Assembly (NCBI GenBank): GCA_032051265.1
Contig: DAMBYU010000001.1
Location: 806,001 to 870,000 of the forward strand
From: Dryocola sp032051265
Lineage (GTDB): Bacteria; Pseudomonadota; Gammaproteobacteria; Enterobacterales; Enterobacteriaceae
Direction: 5' to 3'
DNA: 64,000 nt
How positions within the stretch are numbered: the stretch's first letter is position 1; every line of letters begins with the position of its first letter. The position numbers and the translations under genes are program-made. Shown here one piece after another: positions 27,015 through 34,139 of the stretch. The notes below the pieces were generated by a model, which had not been told where the DNA came from, searched no databases, and was given only the letters and a program-made list of their open reading frames with translations.

Positions 27015-27185
27015 CTAGCGGCCGCCGCTATGGCTGTTTTTGCCGCCTTTCTTCCCTGCCTCAGAGGCCTTTTGCGGGTCATTTTTGAAATTCCCGCCGC
27101 TATGCTGACCGCCTTTCTTACCGGCTTCTGATGCACGATCTCGATCTTCTGCGAAGTTTCCTGAACCGCCACGATGCTGAGTCAT
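27015..27185 (-). CDS. Stress-induced KGG-repeat protein (YciG/YmdF-like)
   Basis: 56-residue hydrophilic protein found by reading the minus strand. It contains the family repeat twice: RASEAGKKGGQHSGGNF and KASEAGKKGGKNSHSGGR, after the start MTQHRGGSGNFAEDRDR. A clean ribosome-binding site (TGAGGTAAT) precedes the ATG at 27185. E. coli YciG and YmdF belong to this family; they are sigma-S- or stress-linked and probably disordered in solution. The C-terminus is shorter than in those proteins. The overlapping 73-codon frame on the same strand is only a shadow. Confidence 0.88.
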   Translation of the reverse strand: MTQHRGGSGNFAEDRDRASEAGKKGGQHSGGNFKNDPQKASEAGKKGGKNSHSGGR

Positions 27186-27738
27186 AATTATTACCTCATG
27201 ATGTTTTGGTTAAATAATGGGGAGGTTGTCCCTCCCCGCTAAGCAATATTAACTATAGCTGGCAACAGCGTTATGACAAATCATAAGAGGCATTATTGCT
27301 GATATTTTATCGATACTGGGATTATTCCTGGTGTGTATATAGTTGGCGAAAATTCCTCTTACAAATTGAAAATTTTTAATAAGGGTCATCGATAACGAAA
27401 GAATATTTTTTATCAATCACTTAAATTAACAAATAGATAATATGGCGCGCAGGCAGCATAGAACTATTCGTTTTACCGGGCTGGAAATCAACATCAATAT
27501 TGTGGGTTATATTACCCTGAGTGGCTGACGAAGAGATCTTTAGCGCCACGGTGACCGTACTACTGGCCCTTATGCTGGTTTCTAAAGCCGCTTAGTTATA
27601 GTTAACGCCCCGAAGGTGGATGACGCCCGTCACATTCATTAGCTTCCTCACTAATCTGCCAGTACAATCACGCTCTGCTTGATTCTGCCGCGTCTTAGGA
27701 CGGGGTAATAAAAACGATAAACCTGCAAAGACGAAACT
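27186..27738. other. Gene-free stretch before the SulP transporter
   Basis: 553 bases, AT-rich in the left half and more balanced in the right. I see no coding region with a convincing ribosome-binding site. A 28-codon frame at about 27442 (MARRQHRTIRFTGLEINI) and short hydrophobic fragments near 27550 could be remnants of lost genes, but nothing supports this strongly. It must hold the promoters of the KGG gene (leftward) and the SulP gene (rightward). Confidence 0.5.
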
Positions 27739-29229
27739 ATGACAACCACTCAAACCCAAACGCACGCGCGGGAGAACTCTCTTCGCTATGTTTTGCGCTC
27801 GCCGCGCCTGCTGGTTCGGGAGTCGCTCGCTGGTGTGATCACCGCGCTGGCGCTTATCCCCGAAGTAATTTCATTTTCCGTTATTGCGGGCGTTGATCCA
27901 AAAGTCAGCCTTGTGGCTTCCATCGTGCTTTGCCTGGCGATGTCCGTGCTGGGCGGCAGACCCGCAATGGTCACCGCTGCGGCGGGTTCGGTTGCGCTGG
28001 TCATCGGGCCGATGGTTCATCTGCACGGCGTAGGGTACATTCTGCCCGCCGTGATCCTGGCGGGATTGATTCAAATTTTATTCGGCATAACCGGGCTTGC
28101 GCGCATGATGCGCTATATTCCTTTGTCCGTAATGACGGGGTTTGTGAACGCGCTCGGTATTCTGATTTTCTTTGCCCAGGTTCCGCATGTCTGGGGTCAA
28201 AGCCCGCTGGTCTGGGGGCTGTTCGCGCTGACGCTGGCCATTGTCCTGTTACTGCCGCGCGTTGTGAAATCGATACCTTCGCCGCTGGTGGCTATCGTGG
28301 TGATTACCGCCGCCAGTATGGCAATGGGATTTTCTGTTCCGACCGTGGGCGATACCGGACCAATGCAGGCGGGCATGCCCGGCCTGACGGAACTTCTGGT
28401 TCCGTTGAATCTTGATACGCTGCGCATTATCTGGCCGTGTGCATTAAGTATCGCCTTTGTGGGTCTGATGGAGTCTTTACTGACGGCAAAGCTGGTTGAT
28501 GAACTGACGGATACGCCATCGAGCAAGCGTCGTGAATGCTGGGGACTGGGATTATCCAATATTTTTGCCGGTTTTTACGGCGGCATTGCGGGCTGTGCCA
28601 TGATTGGGCAAACCATTGTGAACGTAGAGCTGGGCCGGGGGCGTACGCGCATCTCGACGCTTGCTGCGGGATTAGTGTTGCTGCTTCTGGTCACCGCCTT
28701 AAGCGACATGATGGCCAAAATTCCAATGGTGGTGCTGGCCGCAATCATGATGATTGTGGCGGTGAAAACGCTCAACTGGCATAGCCTTGCGCCTGCGACT
28801 TTAAAAAGAATGCCCGTTCCGGAAACGCTGGTTATGGTGGTTACCGTTGCTGCAACGGTCTTTACCGGAAACCTGGCGATTGGCGTGGTGGGGGGCGTGA
28901 TTTTTGCGATGATGCTGTTTGCCCGACGTATTGCACACGTTGTGCATGCCGAACGCCAGCTTTTAGCGGACGGTCAATCCGTGCGTTACACTGTAACGGG
29001 CCCGCTGTTCTTTGCCAGCAGCAACGATCTGTTTGAGCATTTCCTCTACGCAGATGATCCGCAGAACGTGACTATCGATCTTACTCAGGCGCAAATCTGG
29101 GATGCCTCGACGGTAGCCGTGCTTGACGCCATCGAAACGCGCTATCAACGTTACGATGTGCAGGTAAATATTGTCGGGCTTGATATACGTAGCGCTGATT
29201 TCCATCAGCGACTTAGCGGCAAGCTTTAA
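27739..29229 (+). CDS. SulP-family inorganic anion transporter
   Basis: 496-residue inner-membrane transporter of the SulP (SLC26) family. The N-terminal 400 residues have about 10-12 membrane segments with the family stretch LAGVITALALIPEVISFSVI near residues 30-50 and the Gly-rich GLSNIFAGFYGGIAGCAMIG. The C-terminus (about 405-490) is a STAS domain (VTIDLTQAQIWDASTVAVLD). Substrates in the family include sulfate, bicarbonate and dicarboxylates; which applies here is unknown. It is shorter than E. coli DauA (about 560) and stands alone in the accessory block. Confidence 0.9.
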   Translation: MTTTQTQTHARENSLRYVLRSPRLLVRESLAGVITALALIPEVISFSVIAGVDPKVSLVASIVLCLAMSVLGGRPAMVTAAAGSVALVIGPMVHLHGVGYILPAVILAGLIQILFGITGLARMMRYIPLSVMTGFVNALGILIFFAQVPHVWGQSPLVWGLFALTLAIVLLLPRVVKSIPSPLVAIVVITAASMAMGFSVPTVGDTGPMQAGMPGLTELLVPLNLDTLRIIWPCALSIAFVGLMESLLTAKLVDELTDTPSSKRRECWGLGLSNIFAGFYGGIAGCAMIGQTIVNVELGRGRTRISTLAAGLVLLLLVTALSDMMAKIPMVVLAAIMMIVAVKTLNWHSLAPATLKRMPVPETLVMVVTVAATVFTGNLAIGVVGGVIFAMMLFARRIAHVVHAERQLLADGQSVRYTVTGPLFFASSNDLFEHFLYADDPQNVTIDLTQAQIWDASTVAVLDAIETRYQRYDVQVNIVGLDIRSADFHQRLSGKL

Positions 29230-29476
29230 AAAGTAAGCCGGTAGCCTGCAAGGGGTTACCGGCATCTCAGTATTAATCACTGGCTTTTGCCGGCTGCATC
29301 ACATCTTTCCCCTATATTTCCCTGCCGCAGCCGTCGTTTAAACGACAAGCTGACGAATCCAACATTCTCTTAACATTATCATTGCGGCGATGGCGGAAAA
29401 AATTTATTACTATTTAACCGCTTAGCTCAGGCTGTGCGGACCGGCCTCCTTATAATGATAATGAACAGGATAATAA

Positions 29477-30727
29477 ATGACGACCAACTCTACCGCTGAG
29501 GCTGGTGCGGAAGCGGCCCTTTTTCGCACGCTAAAAACTTTTCCTGCCACCGTTCACGCACTGCTCTTTTTTACGCTGGTTATTCGCTTTAGCTACTTTA
29601 TGGCATGGCCATTTATCGCCGTGATCATGACGCAGAATTATCATATGTCGCCGGTTTCCATTGGCATGGCGATGACCAGCAGCGCGTTACTTTCGGTGGT
29701 GCTGGGAATGTATGGCGGACAGCTATCGGACAGGCTGGGACGACGGGCTATCCTTCTTGCCGGCTGTGCCTTTTCCGCCGTCGGCTACATAACGCTTGCG
29801 CTCGCCACCGGTATGGGGCTGTTTATTGTCGGACTGATGATTATCGGCGTTTGTTTCGCATGGGTAGATCCTCCCATCCGCGCCTTGATGAGCGACCTGC
29901 TGGGCGACAAACGTCGCCGTGCGCTGGCCCTGCAAATACGTTATTACCTGATAAACGTCGCGGCGGTGACCGGCCCGCTGGTAGGCATTGTCTATGGCCT
30001 TACATCGCAAAAAGGGACGTTCTTAATTACCGGCCTGAGCTATCTGCCTTTCTTTATTTATGTCCTGTTCTTTATTCCGGCGGGTAAATTGCTCGCTGAA
30101 CAGCAGGCCAGCAGCGGGCCGTCGGTTAAACTCTACCAGGTCACAGAGATTATTGCCCGCGATAAAATCTATGTGGCTGCACTGCTAGGCAGCATATTAT
30201 GCAGCGTTGTATTTATTCATTACGAGGCCGTGCTGCCACAATATCTCCTGCTGCTGGACCGCAATGCGGCGGTAAAATTAATTACGCTGCTTCTGGTGAC
30301 AAATGCCTGTACCGTACTGATATTCCAGACCTTCCTTATGCGGTTTCTGGTGCGGGTCGACCTGCCAAACCGTATTTTGTTGGGCGGGGCAATCTTCGCA
30401 TTCTCCCAGCTTTGCTTTTGGGCAACGCGTACGCCGGATGCCTGGGCCTGGCTGCTGGTCACCGTCGTGTTCAGTCTGGGTGAGGCGATTCTGATGCCGA
30501 ATCTGAACATTTTGCTCGACCAACTGGCCCCGGCAGAACATCGCGGCGCGTATCTTGGCGCTTCAACGTTGACGACGCTTGGTATCGCAACCGGGCCGTT
30601 AATAGGCGGCGTGCTGCTTGCGTTAACCGGGGCTGGGGTATTTATCGCCACTGCACTGTTCAGTTTGCTGCTATGCGCCATTATTTACCGCTGCAAAGTG
30701 GGTATGCAAACACGGCTAAACTCATAA
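29477..30727 (+). CDS. MFS transporter, drug-efflux type
   Basis: 416-residue major facilitator protein with 12 predicted membrane helices. The loop 2-3 signature is visible as GGQLSDRLGRRAILLAG, and an acidic/aromatic helix 4 motif follows (CFAWVDPPIRALMSDLLG). The N-terminal 25 residues are cytoplasmic. The substrate is unknown; the general layout resembles MdtH-type multidrug exporters but the similarity I can see is only family level. It ends 17 bases before an acetyltransferase start, so the two may be co-transcribed. Confidence 0.88.
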   Translation: MTTNSTAEAGAEAALFRTLKTFPATVHALLFFTLVIRFSYFMAWPFIAVIMTQNYHMSPVSIGMAMTSSALLSVVLGMYGGQLSDRLGRRAILLAGCAFSAVGYITLALATGMGLFIVGLMIIGVCFAWVDPPIRALMSDLLGDKRRRALALQIRYYLINVAAVTGPLVGIVYGLTSQKGTFLITGLSYLPFFIYVLFFIPAGKLLAEQQASSGPSVKLYQVTEIIARDKIYVAALLGSILCSVVFIHYEAVLPQYLLLLDRNAAVKLITLLLVTNACTVLIFQTFLMRFLVRVDLPNRILLGGAIFAFSQLCFWATRTPDAWAWLLVTVVFSLGEAILMPNLNILLDQLAPAEHRGAYLGASTLTTLGIATGPLIGGVLLALTGAGVFIATALFSLLLCAIIYRCKVGMQTRLNS

Positions 30728-30744
30728 CGATAAGAAGGATGGAT

Positions 30745-31272
30745 ATGATGAAAGCACCCGAACTGGAAACCGAACGTCTGGTATTACGCCAGATTACGCT
30801 TGATGATTTTGATGACCTGGCGGCCTGCTGGGCCGACCCGGAAATGGTTAAATATTTGGGGAGCGGAGAGCCGCAAAGCGCCGAAATGAGCTGGGGGCGC
30901 CTGCTGCGGTACATCGGCCACTGGCATGCATTAGGCTACGGCTATTGGGCAATGTTTGATAAAGCTTCCGGGCGCTATGCTGGCTCGTTTGGCTTTCAAA
31001 ATGCCCATCGCGATCTGACGCCCGCGCTGGAGTATCCGGAAGCTGGCTGGTCGCTGGTTCCGGCTATGCACGGCAAGGGATACGCAACGGAAGCGCTGGC
31101 GGCAATTTTAACGTGGGCTGATAGCACCTTTAAAGGCCCGGTCTGCTGCATTATTGACGATAACAATCAGCGTTCGCTTAACCTTGCTAAACGCTTTGGT
31201 TTCGCCTTCCAGCACTACGTTACCTATCATGGCAAACAGGTGCAGATGCTTCTCCGCCAGCCTGCCTCATAG
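30745..31272 (+). CDS. GNAT family N-acetyltransferase (RimJ/RimL-like)
   Basis: 175-residue acetyltransferase. The N-terminus (ELETERLVLRQITLDDFDDL) is typical of the RimJ/RimL subgroup, and the acetyl-CoA-binding motif is seen in VPAMHGKGYATEALAAIL. The substrate is not predictable. The ribosome-binding site AAGAAGGA suits the ATG at 30745; ATG codons at 30739 and 30748 are in frame as well. It follows the MFS gene closely. An efflux pump with an acetyltransferase partner would fit a detoxification pair, but that is inference. Confidence 0.87.
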   Translation: MMKAPELETERLVLRQITLDDFDDLAACWADPEMVKYLGSGEPQSAEMSWGRLLRYIGHWHALGYGYWAMFDKASGRYAGSFGFQNAHRDLTPALEYPEAGWSLVPAMHGKGYATEALAAILTWADSTFKGPVCCIIDDNNQRSLNLAKRFGFAFQHYVTYHGKQVQMLLRQPAS

Positions 31273-31324
31273 CGCGCATGTCTCTCCTATACTTGTTAAT
31301 CGGGTATTGGCCGCAGGAGGCATT

Positions 31325-31969
31325 ATGTATCAGCGTATCGACGGTGAAAACTGGCGGCATATCTACATTGTGGGCGATCTGCACGGATGTCTGTCAAAGA
31401 TAATCGCGCAGCTTAAAGTTTGCCACTTCGATCCCTGGCAGGATTTAGTCATTTCCGTGGGGGATGTAATTGACCGCGGGCCGGACAGTCCTGGCTGTCT
31501 GGCATTATTAGACAAGCCGTGGTTTAAAGCTGTCCGCGGTAATCATGAAGAAATGGCAATTGATGCGCTCGAATTGGGTGACAGAATGCTGTGGGTGATG
31601 AACGGCGGCGACTGGTTTCGCGGGTTGTCGGAAGAACGTCGGCAAAACGTGCGCGATGCGCTGCTGCATTGTCGGGAGTTGCCGCTGATTATCGAACTGC
31701 ATACCCATAATCAAACCCTGGTTATTGCCCATGCAGATTATCCCTCTTCTCATTATACCTGGAACAAACCGGTGGACGAACATCGTCTGGTCTGGAGCCG
31801 CGAACGGCTGAATCAAAACATGCTGGGGAAGGGCGAGAATATCACCGGGGCTGACCAGTTTTATTTTGGGCATACGCCGCTAAAAGAAGCGGCTCACTAC
31901 AACAATCAGAATTACATTGATACCGGCGCGGTATTTGGCAATAAGCTCACGCTGGTTCAGGTGCAGTGA
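31325..31969 (+). CDS. pphA: Serine/threonine protein phosphatase PphA
   Basis: 214-residue metallophosphatase of the PPP family. The three metal-binding motifs are intact: VGDLHGC (residues about 16-22), VGDVIDRGPDS and VRGNHEEMA, plus the C-terminal FGHTPL. In E. coli PphA dephosphorylates phosphoproteins and is linked to misfolding stress. The start at 31325 follows a strong site (CAGGAGGCATT); a longer open frame upstream overlaps the GNAT gene. The stop is only three bases from the yebW end, which is convergent. Confidence 0.94.
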   Translation: MYQRIDGENWRHIYIVGDLHGCLSKIIAQLKVCHFDPWQDLVISVGDVIDRGPDSPGCLALLDKPWFKAVRGNHEEMAIDALELGDRMLWVMNGGDWFRGLSEERRQNVRDALLHCRELPLIIELHTHNQTLVIAHADYPSSHYTWNKPVDEHRLVWSRERLNQNMLGKGENITGADQFYFGHTPLKEAAHYNNQNYIDTGAVFGNKLTLVQVQ

Positions 31970-31972
31970 CGG

Positions 31973-32164
31973 TTACAGATCGCTGTACTCCTGCGCTGGC
32001 CGCCAGAAGCCATCAATAAAATCCTCCACCGGATAACAGCCGCCGTGGCGCATCCGTTGCTCATCCATAGCCACCAGACATTGCTGCTCGGTATTAAACA
32101 CGTCAACCACAATATCGTCGCACCCACCGTCCAGATAACAAACAAATAAAACCAACGCAAACAT
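31973..32164 (-). CDS. yebW: Small conserved protein YebW
   Basis: 63-residue protein that matches E. coli YebW end to end (MFALVLFVCYLDGGC and FIDGFWRPAQEYSDL). The N-terminus is hydrophobic and could act as a signal sequence or membrane anchor; four cysteines are conserved. The function is not known. It is convergent with pphA, with three bases between the ends. An overlapping 67-codon frame on the same strand is a shadow. Confidence 0.9.
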   Translation of the reverse strand: MFALVLFVCYLDGGCDDIVVDVFNTEQQCLVAMDEQRMRHGGCYPVEDFIDGFWRPAQEYSDL

Positions 32165-32239
32165 TAGCGCCCCAAAACCGCTCCGTTTGGATTAATTGTA
32201 GGAGATATGAGAAGAAGAGGGAAAATCAAAGGCATAAAT

Positions 32240-32261
32240 AACCCGTCAGCGGCGACGGGTT
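32240..32261 (-). terminator. Probable terminator after yebV
   Basis: Inverted repeat AACCCGTCAGCGGCGACGGGTT; read leftward it is followed by ATTTATG, a weak T tract. It lies 10 bases past the yebV stop. Confidence 0.55.
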
Positions 32262-32270
32262 CATTCTGAA

Positions 32271-32510
32271 TCAGGCAAGGCGCATGACCCATGCATCGGA
32301 CTGTTGGTCGTAATGTTGACGATAGAGTACGGAATGCTCACCATCCAGCACCGCAGGAATACTGGTTTCGTCATCCCAGGCATCTAACTGCATGCACAGG
32401 TCAGGGTCAGATTTACAAGGGATGCTTAACGTTCGTTCGCCTTGCTGCTCGCCGTGTAATTCGGCATCTTCAATTTCGAAGTTGCCTATTCGTACGTTAG
32501 TTTTCGTCAT
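32271..32510 (-). CDS. yebV: Small conserved protein YebV
   Basis: 79-residue protein, closely similar to E. coli YebV (78). Conserved core: TLSIPCKSDPDLCMQLDAWD and GEHSVLYRQHYDQQSDAW. The start at 32510 (MTKTNVRIG) has the ribosome-binding site GGAGAGCGAG; the frame is open another 51 bases without homology. It is cytoplasmic by composition and its function is not known. Confidence 0.92.
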   Translation of the reverse strand: MTKTNVRIGNFEIEDAELHGEQQGERTLSIPCKSDPDLCMQLDAWDDETSIPAVLDGEHSVLYRQHYDQQSDAWVMRLA

Positions 32511-32622
32511 CTCGCTCTCCTCCGGTCCACTTAATGTGGTATGACCAGTAAAGTCACCCAAGTTTGAGCCTAGTCAATTGTGCAAAAAGTGCCAAATAAA
32601 AAGCGCTTATTTTTGCCGTGAA

Positions 32623-34065
32623 TTAACGACCACCCGAGAATAGCTTGCCATCACGTACCAGTTCGCGTGGATAGCTGTTTTTCAGGCGTGAACCGATTTT
32701 CTTTGCCAGCCCAAGAGGTTGGCCCTGGAAAGTGACCACCACATCGTCGCCGGAGGGGGTAGATTCCGGGTAAATATCACGGCCGTGATACCACTCCTGT
32801 GCTTCATGCTCCGTTAACGCAAAAGCCAGCGGAGTGGTGCCCGCAACGAGCGCGATTACGGCCTCGTGCTGCCAGCGGTAGCCCTTGTTATGCTGCTCTG
32901 CGAGGCGCAGGCCGATTCGTGAAAAACGCACCTTGCCAATCAGCGGCACGATTTCTGCCGGGAACAACCAGATTTCCTTATCGCGCTGCCACAGTTTAGA
33001 TTCATCGTTCCAGCTAATACCCACTTTTGCCGCCGCGGTGATAACTTCCGCCGCCTGGCGTCCGTGCAGCGGCGTAAACGGGAATTTACCCACTTTATAG
33101 CCTGGCTGCGGCAAGGGTTCGACTGCAGCAGTTTTACGCAAACGCGCCACGAAAAAGCCTTCGCAATCGTAAATCTGCGGGAAGACGTGCAGGAAACCTT
33201 CTTTCGTGACGGCTTTATCCGCCTCCGGGAAAAGATCGTGGAGCGAGTCGATTTCAACCGCATCAGGCCATTCATCAAGCAACCACTGGCAGATTTGCTG
33301 ATTCTCTTCGCGGTTTAACGTGCAGGTGGAGTAAATCAGGGTGCCGCCGGGACGCAGGGCGTGGAAGGCGCTGGCGATAAGTTCCCGCTGGGTGTCGGCA
33401 ATGCTGGCGGTGCTTTCCGGTGTCCAGTTACGTAACGCGTCAGGATCTTTACGCACCACGCCTTCGCCAGAGCAGGGGGCATCCAGCAGGATGGCGTCAA
33501 AGCACTCTGGCAGAGCGGCACCAAATACCCGGCCATCAAAATGGGTCAGCGCGACGTTACCGATCCCACAGCGGCTGATATTGGCATGCAGAACTTTCAC
33601 CCGACTGGCGGAATATTCATTGGCGAGAATGGCGCCCTGGTTGCCCATGCGGGCGGCAATTTGCGTGGTTTTAGAACCAGGGGCGGCGGCAACATCCATG
33701 ATGCGCTGCGGCTCACGCCCGTCGGCAAAAAGTGCTGCAACGGGCAGCATTGAGCTGGCCTCCTGAATGTAAAACATACCGCTCAGGTGCTCGGCGGTAC
33801 TGCCCAACGGCAGGCTTTCTTCATCTTCCCGCTCAATCCAGAATCCTTCTTCGCACCACGGCACTGGCGTGAGCTGCCAGTTGTATGGGGCAACGAGCTG
33901 AAGGAAGTCGGCAACCGAAATCTTTAACGTATTAACGCGCAAACTGCGGCGCAGCGGGCGCTGGCAGTATTCGATAAAGCTCTCGAGCGATTGCCCTTCA
34001 GGCAGCGCGTCGCGCATAACATCGAGAAAACATTGCGGCAGATAAGCGGAGTGAGTTTGGGCCAC
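32623..34065 (-). CDS. rsmF: 16S rRNA m5C1407 methyltransferase RsmF
   Basis: Methylates C1407 of 16S rRNA with S-adenosylmethionine. The 480 residues match E. coli RsmF (479). The Rossmann methyltransferase domain shows VAAAPGSKTTQIAARM, the catalytic cysteine pair in LLDAPCSGEGVVRKD and YSTCTLNREENQ, and the C-terminal PUA-like region follows. The homologous N-terminus begins at a GTG (VAQTHSAYLPQCFLD), hence start 34065; an in-frame upstream ATG at 34173 would run into letB. It reads leftward 74 bases after letB, probably in the letA-letB-rsmF transcript. Confidence 0.95.
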   Translation of the reverse strand: MAQTHSAYLPQCFLDVMRDALPEGQSLESFIEYCQRPLRRSLRVNTLKISVADFLQLVAPYNWQLTPVPWCEEGFWIEREDEESLPLGSTAEHLSGMFYIQEASSMLPVAALFADGREPQRIMDVAAAPGSKTTQIAARMGNQGAILANEYSASRVKVLHANISRCGIGNVALTHFDGRVFGAALPECFDAILLDAPCSGEGVVRKDPDALRNWTPESTASIADTQRELIASAFHALRPGGTLIYSTCTLNREENQQICQWLLDEWPDAVEIDSLHDLFPEADKAVTKEGFLHVFPQIYDCEGFFVARLRKTAAVEPLPQPGYKVGKFPFTPLHGRQAAEVITAAAKVGISWNDESKLWQRDKEIWLFPAEIVPLIGKVRFSRIGLRLAEQHNKGYRWQHEAVIALVAGTTPLAFALTEHEAQEWYHGRDIYPESTPSGDDVVVTFQGQPLGLAKKIGSRLKNSYPRELVRDGKLFSGGR

Positions 34066-34139
34066 TGGGGAAGTTCCACGAAAAAATAAGGGGCGCAGTG
34101 TAGCATAAACCGCCCCGGCAGAGCACCGGGGCGCATTGT

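Noticed and set aside
26951..27172. 73-codon minus-strand frame overlapping the KGG protein gene
   Set aside because: It is a different frame of the same DNA; the KGG frame at 27015-27185 has the family repeats and the ribosome-binding site.
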